Shown here in pieces: positions 17,889-26,842 of a stretch of DNA of 64,000 nucleotides; within the stretch, counting starts at the first letter, position 1; the number at the start of each line of letters is the position of its first letter. Below the pieces are notes generated by a model. It was not told where the DNA came from. It was given only the letters and a program-made list of their open reading frames with translations, and made no database searches. Source of the DNA: Microbulbifer sp. ALW1 (GTDB taxonomy: Bacteria > Pseudomonadota > Gammaproteobacteria > Pseudomonadales > Cellvibrionaceae); contig NZ_CP047569.1 in the NCBI RefSeq assembly GCF_009903625.1, forward strand, positions 1,272,501 to 1,336,500, written 5' to 3'. Both the position numbers and the translations under genes were made by a program.

Positions 17889-18409
17889 TGGCGGGGCTGA
17901 AACCACCGCTGGCCATGATTGTGGCGATGGCGCGCAATCGCGCCATCGGTCGCGAGAATGCGCTGCCCTGGAGGATTTCCGGGGACCTGCAGTTTTTCAA
18001 GCGCACCACCCTGGGCAAGCCCGTGGTGATGGGGCGCAAGACCTTTGAATCCATCGGTCGACCGCTGCCGGGGCGGAAAAATATCGTTATCACCCGCAAT
18101 CCGGACTGGCGCGCAGAGGGGGTGTCGCTGGCGGCATCCCTGGAACAGGCGCTGGCGCTGGCTGCGCAAGCGGCGGCGGCGGGTGATGGTGCTGAAGAGA
18201 TTATGGTCATTGGTGGTGCTGAAATTTACCGCCAGGCAATGCCCTTGGCACAGCGTTTGTATATCACCGAGGTGGAAGCAGAGGTGGAGGGAGACGCCTT
18301 CTTCCCGGAACTGGATGAAACCTGGGAAGAGGTCGGAAGGGACTGTTACCCGGCTTCGGACAAGGACGAATACAACTACTGCTTAGTCCAGTACGACAGG
18401 TTTAAATAA
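17885..18409 (+). CDS. folA: Dihydrofolate reductase
   Basis: 174 residues. Reduces dihydrofolate to tetrahydrofolate with NADPH. Motifs are [21 protein letters not shown] with the catalytic acid D34, [21 protein letters not shown] and [18 protein letters not shown]. Its ATG overlaps the thyA stop by four bases. The end of the lgt-thyA-folA unit has no clear terminator; a GC-rich imperfect palindrome (around 18493-18516) without a T run lies downstream. Confidence 0.97.
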   Translation: MMAGLKPPLAMIVAMARNRAIGRENALPWRISGDLQFFKRTTLGKPVVMGRKTFESIGRPLPGRKNIVITRNPDWRAEGVSLAASLEQALALAAQAAAAGDGAEEIMVIGGAEIYRQAMPLAQRLYITEVEAEVEGDAFFPELDETWEEVGRDCYPASDKDEYNYCLVQYDRFK

Positions 18410-18555
18410 ATGCAATTTGACTAAAAAATACTCTTTCGAGTAGATTTGGTCGAATGTTGCACAGTTTGAGCCGCTGCAATTGTGTGCATGAACCCCGGGG
18501 GTGTTACCCGGGTGTTACCTTGCTACACAGGGGAGGCGGCTCAGTCAATCGGCAT

Positions 18556-18583
18556 TTGAATAATCAATTCGCCTGTTTACAAT
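18556..18583 (+). promoter_or_regulatory. Candidate sigma-70 promoter of the TonB operon
   Basis: TTGAAT (18556-18561), a 16-base spacer and TACAAT (18578-18583, 5/6 to consensus), about 100 bases ahead of the DUF3450 start. Further upstream is a short dyad TACTC-TTTC-GAGTA (18429-18442). No Fur-like site was seen here. Confidence 0.45.
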
Positions 18584-18682
18584 GTGCGGCTCTTAGCTGT
18601 CTTCAAACCAAAAAACTACCGCGTTGTGGCAGCTAATTCATCGCGACCATGTTGTGAAATATTGAACCCACTGGGGGGTCTA

Positions 18683-19465
18683 ATGAAAACCAAGCGATTC
18701 ATGGCTGTGGCGCTGACCACTGCGCTGTCTGCCGGCGCACTGTACGGTAGCGTAGCCACTGCGGATACACTCGACACCGTTCTTAAAGTCGGTCAGCAGA
18801 AAACTGCGGCAGCGACTGCATCTCAAAAGCGTATCGACAAGATCGCTCAGGAAACCTCTGACCTGCTCCAGCAGTTCAAGGTTGTGAACAAAGAGATTGA
18901 CGGTCTGCGTGTATACAACCGTCAGCTCGAAAAGCAGCTGGCCAACCAGCTGTCCGTGATCAAGGACCTCGACGAGTCTATCGATCAGGTCACCGTGATC
19001 GAGCGTCAAATCCAGCCCCTGATCCTGCGCATGCTGGACGGCCTGGAGCAGTTCATCGAACTGGACGCCCCTTTCAAACTGGCCGAGCGTAAAGAAAACC
19101 TCGCCGGTGTGAAGAACAATATGGACCGTTCCGATATCACTGTAGCGGAGAAATTCCGTCAGGTGCTGGAGCTGTACAACTTCGAAGCCGAATACGCGCG
19201 TAAGATCGACAGCTACGGCGATACCCTGAACGTGAACGGTCAGGATCGTGAAGTAAACGTACTGCAGATCGGCCGTATTGCCCTGGTAGCTCAGACCACC
19301 GACTCCAAAATCTCTCTGGCTTACGACAAGGCCCAGAAAGCATGGGTTGAGATCGATTCCGGCGAATACCGCCGCGCAATCATGCAGGGTCTGAAAATCG
19401 CCAAGAAACAGGCCACTACCGACATCATGACTATGCCGATTCCGGCTCCGGAGGCTGCGCAATGA
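18683..19465 (+). CDS. DUF3450 family periplasmic coiled-coil protein
   Basis: 260 residues from ATG 18683, preceded by a GGGGGG tract; longer starts would extend into non-conserved sequence. A signal peptide (FMAVALTTALSAGALYGSVATA) precedes a long helical region (about residues 35-120, QETSDLLQQFKVVNKEIDG) likely to form a coiled coil, then IDSGEYRRAIMQGLKIAKKQ near the end. DUF3450 genes are known as first genes of TonB2-type operons in Vibrio- and Shewanella-like bacteria; the mechanism is not settled. The stop overlaps the next start (ATGA). Confidence 0.88.
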   Translation: MKTKRFMAVALTTALSAGALYGSVATADTLDTVLKVGQQKTAAATASQKRIDKIAQETSDLLQQFKVVNKEIDGLRVYNRQLEKQLANQLSVIKDLDESIDQVTVIERQIQPLILRMLDGLEQFIELDAPFKLAERKENLAGVKNNMDRSDITVAEKFRQVLELYNFEAEYARKIDSYGDTLNVNGQDREVNVLQIGRIALVAQTTDSKISLAYDKAQKAWVEIDSGEYRRAIMQGLKIAKKQATTDIMTMPIPAPEAAQ

Positions 19466-20829
19466 AAACCATCGCCAAAAGCGTATTAGCAGTAGCTGCC
19501 GCTGGCCTGATCAGCGTTTCCGCTGTAGCCCAGGACAAAGCTACCTCCCTGGACCAACTGCTGAAAATGGTTCAGACCTCTAAAGTTGCCGAGTCTGCCG
19601 AGCACAAAAAGCGCGAAGCGGACTTCCGTCGCCAGAAAGCCAATCAGGCTTCCCTGCTGAGCCAGGCAGAAAACACCCGCACTTCTGAAGAAGCCCGCTC
19701 CGCGGCGCTGGAGAAGAAGTACGAAGAACAGGAACTGCTGGTTCAACAAAAGCGTCAGCAGCTGGACGAGCGCCTCGGCTCTCTGAAAGAACTGTTTGGT
19801 CACCTGACCTCTACCGCTGGCGACCTGCGCGCCAACCTGCAAGGTTCCCTGGTTTCCGCTCAATACCCTGGCCGTGCCGAGTTCCTCGATCAGCTGATCG
19901 ACAAAATGAACTCTGCGACCAAACTGCCGACCATCAAGGAAATCGAGCGTCTGTGGTACGAGCTGCAGCGTGAGACTGTGGAGTCAGGCAAAGTTGTCAA
20001 GTTCAGCGGCACTGTGATCAAGCCCGACGGTGAGCAGGCTGAGCAGGAAGTTGTACGTGTTGGTAACTTCAACCTGGTTTCCAACGGCAAATACCTGGAA
20101 ATGAACGACAACCAGAAGATGGCCGAGCTGATCCGTCAGCCCGACGGCAAGTACCTGAGCATGGCGTCTGACCTGCAGGCAGCGACCAGCGGCTTCAGCC
20201 CCTTCGGTATCGACCCCACTGGTCCTACCGGCGGTTCTTACCTGAAAGCCATGATCGCCAGCCCGAGCCTGGTTGAGCGTTGGCACCAGGGTGGCATCGT
20301 TGGTTACATCATCTCTGCAGTTGGTGTAGTTGCGGTACTGCTGGCCCTGTGGCGTCTGCTGGTGCTGTCCGGTGTTAACTCTAAAGTGAATGCCCAGCTG
20401 CGCTCTTCTACTCCAAACACCAACAACCCGCTGGGTCGTGTTCTGGCTGTTGCGGAAGAGAACAAAGGTGTTGACGGCGAGACTCTGGAACTGAAGATGG
20501 AAGAAGCGGTGCTGAAAGAGCGTCCGGCCATCGAATCCGGTCTGAACCTGCTGAAGATCATCGCCATGGTTGCTCCGCTGCTGGGTCTGCTGGGTACCGT
20601 TACCGGTATGATCATCACCTTCCAGGCGATCACCATCTTCGGCGCGGGCGATCCTAAAGCCATGGCGGGTGGTATCTCCTCTGCACTGGTAACCACCGTT
20701 CTGGGTCTGGTCGTGGCTATCCCGACCGTGCTGCTGCACACCATCGTGAACGGCCGTGCCAAGCGCATCCTGCACATCCTGGACGAACAGAGTGCCGGTA
20801 TCGTTGCAGAAAACGCTGAGCGTAAATAA
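19462..20829 (+). CDS. Long MotA/TolQ/ExbB-type protein of TonB2 system (TtpC-like)
   Basis: 455 residues, over twice the length of ordinary ExbB. A signal peptide (to SAVAQ, residue ~24) and a ~250-residue periplasmic domain, helical and charged at 40-125 (KKREADFRRQKANQ), precede the channel domain: TM1 at ~275-300 (GGIVGYIISAVGVVAVLL), TM2 at ~365-390 (APLLGLLGTVTGMIITFQ) and TM3 at ~405-430. This layout matches TtpC, required in addition to ExbB/ExbD/TonB in TonB2 complexes. The family transmits proton-motive force to TonB. It overlaps the DUF3450 gene by four bases, with 14 bases to exbB. Confidence 0.92.
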   Translation: MKTIAKSVLAVAAAGLISVSAVAQDKATSLDQLLKMVQTSKVAESAEHKKREADFRRQKANQASLLSQAENTRTSEEARSAALEKKYEEQELLVQQKRQQLDERLGSLKELFGHLTSTAGDLRANLQGSLVSAQYPGRAEFLDQLIDKMNSATKLPTIKEIERLWYELQRETVESGKVVKFSGTVIKPDGEQAEQEVVRVGNFNLVSNGKYLEMNDNQKMAELIRQPDGKYLSMASDLQAATSGFSPFGIDPTGPTGGSYLKAMIASPSLVERWHQGGIVGYIISAVGVVAVLLALWRLLVLSGVNSKVNAQLRSSTPNTNNPLGRVLAVAEENKGVDGETLELKMEEAVLKERPAIESGLNLLKIIAMVAPLLGLLGTVTGMIITFQAITIFGAGDPKAMAGGISSALVTTVLGLVVAIPTVLLHTIVNGRAKRILHILDEQSAGIVAENAERK

Positions 20830-20843
20830 GAGGAGGCGGCAAC

Positions 20844-21371
20844 ATGCACGCATTAAATGACGCATGGGCCGCCGTCAACGCCTTTATGGCGTCGGGCGGG
20901 CCAGTACTACTTCTGATCGCCGGCCTGACCTTCTTCATGTGGACGCTGATTTTCGAGCGGGTCTTTTACTTCAATGGCGGTCTGAAACGTGACGTTCAGG
21001 GCGCCGTGGACACCTGGGAAGCGCGCCCCGAGCGCAAATCCTGGAGTGCTCACCAGATCCGCTACGCACTGGTTTCCCGGGTATCCGAGAAAATTCAGAG
21101 CAATATGGACATGATCCAGACTTGTGTTGCCCTGGCGCCGTTGTTCGGCCTGCTGGGTACTGTCTGGGGCATGATCAACGTGTTCGAAGTTCTCGCGATC
21201 ACTGGCGGTGGTGATGCCAAGCAAATGGCCAGCGGTGTATCCATGGCCACCATCCCGACAATGGCGGGTATGGTGACTGCACTGTCTGGGGTATTTGCCA
21301 ATACCTACATCACCCGTACCGCAGAGCGTGAAACCCAGCTGCTGGAAGATCATCTGACGATGGATCACTGA
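20844..21371 (+). CDS. exbB: ExbB biopolymer transport protein (TonB2-type)
   Basis: 175 residues, with a strong AGGAGG before ATG. Three membrane segments: residues ~18-38 (GGPVLLLIAGLTFFMWTLIF), ~95-120 (ALAPLFGLLGTVWGMINVF) and ~130-155 (ATIPTMAGMVTALSGVFA). A short form of the MotA/TolQ/ExbB channel, which with ExbD converts proton flow into TonB movement. It is followed by a 151-base gap before exbD, the largest in the operon, where no extra gene or terminator was found. Confidence 0.95.
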   Translation: MHALNDAWAAVNAFMASGGPVLLLIAGLTFFMWTLIFERVFYFNGGLKRDVQGAVDTWEARPERKSWSAHQIRYALVSRVSEKIQSNMDMIQTCVALAPLFGLLGTVWGMINVFEVLAITGGGDAKQMASGVSMATIPTMAGMVTALSGVFANTYITRTAERETQLLEDHLTMDH

Positions 21372-21522
21372 CGGCACCACTGTACAGGTGCGCAGGTTCC
21401 TCAATTGGGGCCTGTTCACCGGAAGGTTTAGCCAATTCAGGGAGCTTTCACTATCACATCGCTGATGTGCAGGCTCCACAAGGCCAAATCTCGCTATTAG
21501 CATTTCGCTAGAGAGAGTTGCA

Positions 21523-21924
21523 ATGAGCAGAAAAAAGACTACGGCAGAAGAAGAAGGGCAAGCAATTGACCTCACGCCCATGCTGGACGTGGTGTTCATC
21601 ATGCTGATCTTCTTCATCGTCACCGCGACCTTTATCAAGGAGCCGGGCGTCGATGTTGTTAAGCCGGAAGCGACTACCGCTGACCTCAAAGCCGCCTCTA
21701 TTCTGGTAGCGATTAACGACAACGACGAAATCTGGATTGCCAAAGAGCAAGTAGACGACCGCCTGGTGAAAAACACCCTGGAGCGTCTCTATGCCGAAAA
21801 CCCGAAAGGGTGGTTGGTTATTCAGCCCGATAAGAAGGCGAGTATCGAGAAGGTTGCCCTGATCGCAGATGCGGCCAGGAAGATCGGAATCGAGAAAGTC
21901 TCGGTCGCTACAGAGAAGAGTTAA
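21523..21924 (+). CDS. exbD: ExbD biopolymer transport protein
   Basis: 133 residues. A cytoplasmic basic N-terminus, one membrane helix starting DLTPMLDVVFIMLIFFIV with the essential membrane aspartate at D22, then a periplasmic domain (VDDRLVKNTLERLYAENP, VIQPDKKASIEKVALIADA). It is the proton-carrying partner of ExbB. GAGAG precedes the ATG. TonB follows after five bases. Confidence 0.96.
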   Translation: MSRKKTTAEEEGQAIDLTPMLDVVFIMLIFFIVTATFIKEPGVDVVKPEATTADLKAASILVAINDNDEIWIAKEQVDDRLVKNTLERLYAENPKGWLVIQPDKKASIEKVALIADAARKIGIEKVSVATEKS

Positions 21925-21929
21925 CAGCT

Positions 21930-22553
21930 ATGAACCCGGTAAGACTAGTAGGGGCGGGTGCGCTGGCGGTAGCCACCACTTTTGCCCTGATCTTCACCAT
22001 GCATGCGCTGATCGAAGCCAACTTGGGTGCTCCCAAAGAGGAAGAGCAGATCAAGGTAGCCGACGTCGTGATGCCGGAGCAGAAGATCGAAACGCAATAC
22101 GATACCAGCAAACCGGACAAGCCCGACGAACCTGAACAGCCGCCGCCCGATATGCCGGAGCCGGAGTTTGACCAGCCTGACGTAGACAATGCTTTGAACA
22201 TGTCTGCCCCGGCTGCCAGCGCCGACCTCAACGTGGGTGGTATCGGTGGTTTCGCCTCTGAAGGTGACTACCTGCCGATCGTGAAGGTTCAGCCCCAGTA
22301 TCCGCGTCGCGCACTGCAGCGTGGTATTGAAGGTTGGGTAGTTGTGGAATACACGGTAACCAAGAACGGCTCTGTGCGGGACCCGAAAGTCGTGGAAGCA
22401 TTCACGCTCGACGGTAACCCCACCACTATCTTCAACAGTGCGGCGATCAAGTCTGCGTTGAAGTACAAGTACAAGCCGCGGGTTGTTGATGGTGAGCCAA
22501 TTGAAGTGCCTGGTGTAAAAACCAAGATCAGCTTCAACATGGCCAAGAACTAA
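21930..22553 (+). CDS. tonB: TonB energy transducer (operon copy)
   Basis: 207 residues. Membrane anchor at ~6-28 (GAGALAVATTFALIFTM), a Pro/Glu/Asp/Lys-rich spacer (residues ~45-85, KPDKPDEPEQPPPDMPEPEF), and the C-terminal TonB domain with the conserved VQPQYPRRALQRGIEGWVVV and the end IEVPGVKTKISFNM. It spans the periplasm to drive outer-membrane TonB-dependent receptors. Its spacer is short, like the TonB2 class. Twelve bases separate it from the TPR gene. Confidence 0.95.
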   Translation: MNPVRLVGAGALAVATTFALIFTMHALIEANLGAPKEEEQIKVADVVMPEQKIETQYDTSKPDKPDEPEQPPPDMPEPEFDQPDVDNALNMSAPAASADLNVGGIGGFASEGDYLPIVKVQPQYPRRALQRGIEGWVVVEYTVTKNGSVRDPKVVEAFTLDGNPTTIFNSAAIKSALKYKYKPRVVDGEPIEVPGVKTKISFNMAKN

Positions 22554-22565
22554 TAGGGGACGCAT

Positions 22566-23903
22566 ATGATTATGACGACCGTGACGAAAAGCCTTTCCAG
22601 GCTCGTCCTGCGCACGTCCGTAGCGCTGCCCCTGGTACTGGCACCAGCCGTAAGCGTTACGGTACTGGAGGCTGCGGGTGTATCTGCACCTTTCGCCCAG
22701 GCGGAAGCCCAGAGCGAGCAGAAGACCCGCAAAGTGCCGGCCATGCGTGAGAACGTGTTCAAAAAGCTGGGTGCTGTGCAGGAAGCTGCCGATGCCCAGA
22801 ACTGGCCGGCCGCGCTGGCTGCTCTGAAGGAAATGGAAGCGGGAAAAGACAAGTACAACGGCTATGAAATAGCGCAGATGTACTACTTCTACGGCTTCGT
22901 TTATTTCCAGATGGAGCGCTACAACGACGCCATCGCCAACTACAAGAAAGTACTGCAGCAGGGTGAATCCAACCTGCCAGTAGCACTGGAAGTAGGAACC
23001 CTGTTCACCATAGCCCAGCTGTACTTTGTAACCGAAAACTACAAAGAAGCAGTCAACTACCTGAACAAGTGGTTCGCGGTTTCCGATCGCATTACTGCCG
23101 ATTCTTACGCGTTGCGCGCCCAGGCTTACTACCAGCTGGGTGACAACAACAAGGCACTGGCCGATATGAACCAGGCAGTGTCCATGTACGAAAAAGAAGG
23201 CAAGGTGCCCAAGGAACCATGGTTCGGCCTGCAGCGTTTCCTCTACTACGAGAAGAACGACTACAAGCAAGTGACCAACATCCTTGAGAAGCTGGTTAAG
23301 CACTACCCGAAAGGGGAGTACTACAAGCAGCTGGCGGGCATGTACGGCGAACTCAAGCGTGAAGACGATATGCTTCACATGATGGAAGCCGCCTACCTTG
23401 CTGGTGCCCTGCAGAAAGAGAAAGAGCTGTTGAACATGGCTTACCTCTTTATGGGTGCGGAAATGCCGTACAAGGGTGCCAAGGTAATCGACAAGGGTAT
23501 CAAAGAGAAAAAGATCCCGCGTACCTCCAAGAATCTGGAAACCCTGGCTCAGGCTTACCAGATGGCTCAGGAGCTGCAAAAGTCGATTCCGGAGCTGGAA
23601 GCAGCGGCCAGCATGTCTGATAAAGGCGACCTCTATTCCCGTCTGGCAGGTATTTACCTGGATCTGGACAAGAATAAGGAAGCGGTAGACATGGGTGCGA
23701 AGGCGCTGAAAAAGGGCGATATCAAACGTCCCGATCAGCTCTACATCGTGCTGGGTATGGCCAATGCCAACCTGAAGAAGTACGACGCTGCACTGAAGAA
23801 CTTCAAAGAAGCGAAGAAAGACAAGCGCTCCGAGAAGTTTGCCAGCCAGTGGATTACGTTCGTAGAGAACGAAGCGGAGCGGGAAAAGCAACTGGCAATG
23901 TAA
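22566..23903 (+). CDS. Tetratricopeptide-repeat protein of the TonB operon
   Basis: 445 residues from ATG 22566 (AGGGGA upstream; ATG 22572 is an alternative). A signal-like N-terminus (LVLRTSVALPLVLAPAVSV) leads into arrays of TPR helices, for example AQMYYFYGFVYFQMERYNDA, SYALRAQAYYQLGDNNKALA and LYIVLGMANANLKKYDAAL. In related TonB2 operons the last gene encodes such a TPR protein (the TtpB/TPR partner), thought to contact the transduction complex in the periplasm. The operon ends at a strong terminator. Confidence 0.88.
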   Translation: MIMTTVTKSLSRLVLRTSVALPLVLAPAVSVTVLEAAGVSAPFAQAEAQSEQKTRKVPAMRENVFKKLGAVQEAADAQNWPAALAALKEMEAGKDKYNGYEIAQMYYFYGFVYFQMERYNDAIANYKKVLQQGESNLPVALEVGTLFTIAQLYFVTENYKEAVNYLNKWFAVSDRITADSYALRAQAYYQLGDNNKALADMNQAVSMYEKEGKVPKEPWFGLQRFLYYEKNDYKQVTNILEKLVKHYPKGEYYKQLAGMYGELKREDDMLHMMEAAYLAGALQKEKELLNMAYLFMGAEMPYKGAKVIDKGIKEKKIPRTSKNLETLAQAYQMAQELQKSIPELEAAASMSDKGDLYSRLAGIYLDLDKNKEAVDMGAKALKKGDIKRPDQLYIVLGMANANLKKYDAALKNFKEAKKDKRSEKFASQWITFVENEAEREKQLAM

Positions 23904-23927
23904 GCCGGGTGTTTTATCCGAACCGAG

Positions 23928-23955
23928 AGGCCGCACTTAGTGCGGCCTTTTTTTT
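23928..23955 (+). terminator. Terminator of the TonB operon
   Basis: Nine-base-pair stem AGGCCGCAC/GTGCGGCCT with a TTA loop and eight or more T. It separates the operon from the second tonB. Confidence 0.94.
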
Positions 23956-23993
23956 GTCTGATTTTTGCGTGGACTGGCGTTTACTTGGTCAAT

Positions 23994-24014
23994 AAATGGG
24001 AATTATTTGCATTT
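23994..24014. promoter_or_regulatory. Candidate Fur box upstream of second tonB
   Basis: A 21-base dyad with half-sites AAATGGGAAT and ATTTGCATTT around a central T. It agrees with the gammaproteobacterial Fur consensus AAATGANAAT-N-ATTNTCATTT at all defined positions except the symmetric positions 6 and 16. A possible promoter TTGCAT (24007-24012), 16 bases, TAAATA (24029-24034) overlaps it, so Fur-Fe would block transcription. Confidence 0.6.
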
Positions 24015-24127
24015 TCGCCAGAATCGACTAAATACTGAAAGTAGCTGATCAGCTTTTTCCGCCGCGCTACGACACTCAGTCGCTGGCGCGACCAATCAAC
24101 ACCTGAAAATAAAAAGGAGAGGTGTTT

Positions 24128-24778
24128 ATGGAACAGGCTTATCTGCCCAATACCATTCCCCAGTTTTCCATTTCCAAAAAATCGGCAGTCCTGCTACGCA
24201 ACGGCACGTTTGCGCTCGGCGTTACCGGGCTGTTACTGCTGGGTATGTCGCAACTGATTGCCACTGACTACCGGGCACCAACGGAAGCGCTTCCCCCCAG
24301 GGTTGCGCCGATTCATATGCCGGAGGTAACACCTACGGTCTATCGATCGGATCCGGTGCTGAAGCCCCAGGAAATACCGCCGACCGTTCAGCCAACCGTG
24401 GTGGAGCGGAATATTGAACCGGGCGATGTGCCGATAACTTTTGAGCCACCGGTGGTCGAGCGGCGGACATTCGATCCGACGCTGGTGAATGCCGATCCTT
24501 TGCCCATCTACAAGCCGGCGCCGCGCTACCCGCGCAGGGCACTGGCGAGGGGTATAGAGGGTTATGTAGTGGTGGAATTCACTATTAGCACGAATGGCAG
24601 TGTGAAAAACCCGAGTGTTGTCGGTGGCTATGATAGCGCCGGCGTGCCGACGGATATTTTCAACAGTGCCGCACTCAATGCGGTGGAGCGTTTCAAATAC
24701 CGACCTTTGATGTCTGAGGGGCAACCGGTGGAGAAGCACGGTGTGCGCAATCGGATCAGTTTCAAAATGGCAGAATAA
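24128..24778 (+). CDS. TonB family energy transducer (second copy)
   Basis: 216 residues from ATG 24128, placed eight bases after AAGGAG; a GTG at 24122 is too close. Membrane anchor ~25-48 (FALGVTGLLLLGMSQLIA), a Pro/Val-rich spacer without Lys-Pro runs (EIPPTVQPTVVERN, ITFEPPVVERR), then a TonB C-terminal domain (PAPRYPRRALARGIEGYVVV, HGVRNRISFKM). The C-terminal domain resembles the operon TonB, suggesting duplication. It is transcribed alone behind a Fur-like box, so it may be the iron-starvation TonB, sharing ExbBD with the upstream operon (inference). Confidence 0.9.
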   Translation: MEQAYLPNTIPQFSISKKSAVLLRNGTFALGVTGLLLLGMSQLIATDYRAPTEALPPRVAPIHMPEVTPTVYRSDPVLKPQEIPPTVQPTVVERNIEPGDVPITFEPPVVERRTFDPTLVNADPLPIYKPAPRYPRRALARGIEGYVVVEFTISTNGSVKNPSVVGGYDSAGVPTDIFNSAALNAVERFKYRPLMSEGQPVEKHGVRNRISFKMAE

Positions 24779-24788
24779 GGGGTAAGGC

Positions 24789-24823
24789 AAAAAATAGCGG
24801 GCTTATCGGCCCGCTATTTTTTT
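24789..24823. terminator. Bidirectional terminator between tonB copy 2 and ilvD
   Basis: Fourteen-base-pair stem AAAAAATAGCGGGC/GCCCGCTATTTTTT with a six-base loop. It serves both convergent genes. Confidence 0.93.
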
Positions 24824-24843
24824 AAGGGATATCGACTCGCAGA

Positions 24844-26679
24844 TCAGTCGATCTCTCGTACCGCGCCCTTGTCGGCGCTGGTAGCGAGCAGTGCATAGGC
24901 CTTGAGTGCGCGGCTAACCTTGCGCGGGCGGACCTTGGCAGGCTTCCAGCCTTCCTGGCCCTTGTTATTCATGGCTTCGCGGCGGCGATGAAGCTCCGCT
25001 TCCGGAATGTCTACTTCGATCAGGCGCTTGGGTATATCGATGCGCACCAGATCGCCGTCCTGCACCAGGCCGATATTGCCTCCACCAGCGGCTTCCGGTG
25101 AGACGTGGCCAATAGACAGGCCGGAGGTGCCACCGGAGAAGCGGCCATCGGTAATCAGGGCACAAGACTTACCCAGCCCCTTGGATTTCAGGTAGCTGGT
25201 GGGATACAGCATCTCCTGCATACCGGGGCCACCTTTTGGGCCCTCGTAGCGCACAATAACCGCTTCTCCTTCCTTCACCTTGCCTTCCAGGATGTGTGCC
25301 ACGGCGTCTTCCTGGCTCTCGACAATATGTGCCGGCCCTTCGAACTGCCACAGTTCCTCTTCCACCCCGGAGGTTTTTACCACACAGCCGTCCGGCGCGA
25401 GGTTACCGAACAGCACTGCCAGGCCGCCCTCTTGCGAGTAGGCATGCTCCACCGAGCGAATGCAGCCGTTCTCGCGATCGCCGTCCAGGTTGTTCCAGCG
25501 GCAATCCTGACTGAAGGCCGTCTGGGTTGGGATACCGGCGGGGCCGGCGCGGAAGAATTTGTGTACTGCGGGGTCGTCGGTACGGCGAATGTCCCATTGC
25601 TCCAGCGCTTCCTTGAAGGAGTTGCTGTGTACCGTGGGCAGGCTGGCGTCCAGCAGTCCGCCGGCTTCCAGTTCCCCGAGAATCGACATGACGCCGCCGG
25701 CGCGGTGAACGTCTTCGATATGGTATTTCTGGGTATTGGGTGCCACTTTGCACAGCTGTGGAATCTTGCGCGACAGGCGGTCGATGTCCGCCAGGGTGAA
25801 GTCCACTTCACCTTCCAGGGCTGCGGCGAGCAGGTGCAGAATAGTGTTGGTGGAGCCGCCCATGGCAATGTCCAGCGCCATCGCATTGGAGAAAGCAGCG
25901 CGATTGGCAATGGTGCGCGGCAGCGCCGTCTCGTCGTCGTTATCGTAATAGCGTTTGGCCAGCGCCACGATTTCGCGTCCGGCACGCAGGAACAATTGTT
26001 CGCGATCGGCATGGGTGGCGAGCATGGTGCCATTGCCTGGCAGTGACAGGCCCAGGGCCTCGGTCAGGCAGTTCATGGAGTTGGCGGTAAACATACCAGA
26101 GCAGGAGCCGCAGGTCGGGCAGGCGGAGCGTTCATATTCGGCCACCTGCTCGTCGCTGGCGTCGTCGGTCGCGGCAATGACCATGGCATCCACCAGATCC
26201 AGCTTGTGATCGGCCAGCTTGGTTTTGCCCGCTTCCATGGGGCCACCGGACACAAAGATCACTGGAATATTCAGCCGCAGGGCGGCCATCAGCATTCCCG
26301 GGGTAATCTTGTCGCAGTTGGAGATACACACCAACGCGTCGGCGCAGTGGGCGTTCACCATGTATTCCACCGAGTCGGCGATGATCTCGCGACTGGGCAG
26401 GCTGTACAGCATGCCGTCGTGGCCCATGGCGATACCATCATCCACGGCGATGGTGTTGAACTCTTTCGCCACCCCACCGGCCTTCTCGATCTCCCGCGCT
26501 ACCAGCTGGCCCATGTCTTTCAGGTGCACGTGCCCGGGCACAAACTGGGTGAAAGAGTTGGCCACGGCAATAATCGGCTTGTGGAAATCTTCATCCTTCA
26601 TGCCGGTGGCGCGCCACAGGGCGCGAGCGCCAGCCATATTGCGGCCAGCGGTGGATGTGCGGGAGCGGTACTGAGGCAT
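24844..26679 (-). CDS. ilvD: Dihydroxy-acid dehydratase
   Basis: 611 residues from ATG 26679 ([26 protein letters not shown], the usual IlvD start). It dehydrates 2,3-dihydroxy-isovalerate and -methylvalerate in valine/isoleucine synthesis, using an iron-sulfur cluster. Cluster cysteines are visible in [14 protein letters not shown] and [19 protein letters not shown], and the C-terminal [19 protein letters not shown] and [20 protein letters not shown] are typical. It is a single gene with its own terminator. Overlaps with longer starts on the same strand are not needed. Confidence 0.97.
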   Translation of the reverse strand: MPQYRSRTSTAGRNMAGARALWRATGMKDEDFHKPIIAVANSFTQFVPGHVHLKDMGQLVAREIEKAGGVAKEFNTIAVDDGIAMGHDGMLYSLPSREIIADSVEYMVNAHCADALVCISNCDKITPGMLMAALRLNIPVIFVSGGPMEAGKTKLADHKLDLVDAMVIAATDDASDEQVAEYERSACPTCGSCSGMFTANSMNCLTEALGLSLPGNGTMLATHADREQLFLRAGREIVALAKRYYDNDDETALPRTIANRAAFSNAMALDIAMGGSTNTILHLLAAALEGEVDFTLADIDRLSRKIPQLCKVAPNTQKYHIEDVHRAGGVMSILGELEAGGLLDASLPTVHSNSFKEALEQWDIRRTDDPAVHKFFRAGPAGIPTQTAFSQDCRWNNLDGDRENGCIRSVEHAYSQEGGLAVLFGNLAPDGCVVKTSGVEEELWQFEGPAHIVESQEDAVAHILEGKVKEGEAVIVRYEGPKGGPGMQEMLYPTSYLKSKGLGKSCALITDGRFSGGTSGLSIGHVSPEAAGGGNIGLVQDGDLVRIDIPKRLIEVDIPEAELHRRREAMNNKGQEGWKPAKVRPRKVSRALKAYALLATSADKGAVREID

Positions 26680-26842
26680 AGTGGTACTTATAACCGAAAA
26701 CAATGAATTCAATGGATGGCTGCCCGGCGCGCAGGCAGGACGCGACAGATTAGCAAAACGGGAGCCTTATTGCGCGGCTTGTGGCAATGATGGAAATTGG
26801 CGCAAAGCTTGTCCGCCCTGCGCCCTGTTTATCGCAAGGCTA

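Noticed and set aside
19462..21371. Flagellar motor MotA pair
   Set aside because: Although they are MotA/TolQ/ExbB proteins, the partners are ExbD and TonB and there is no flagellar gene or OmpA-type MotB domain nearby.
21945..23936. Open frame of 663 codons on the reverse strand of the TonB operon
   Set aside because: It is antisense to tonB and the TPR gene, which have clear domains and ribosome sites; the reverse product shows no recognisable family.
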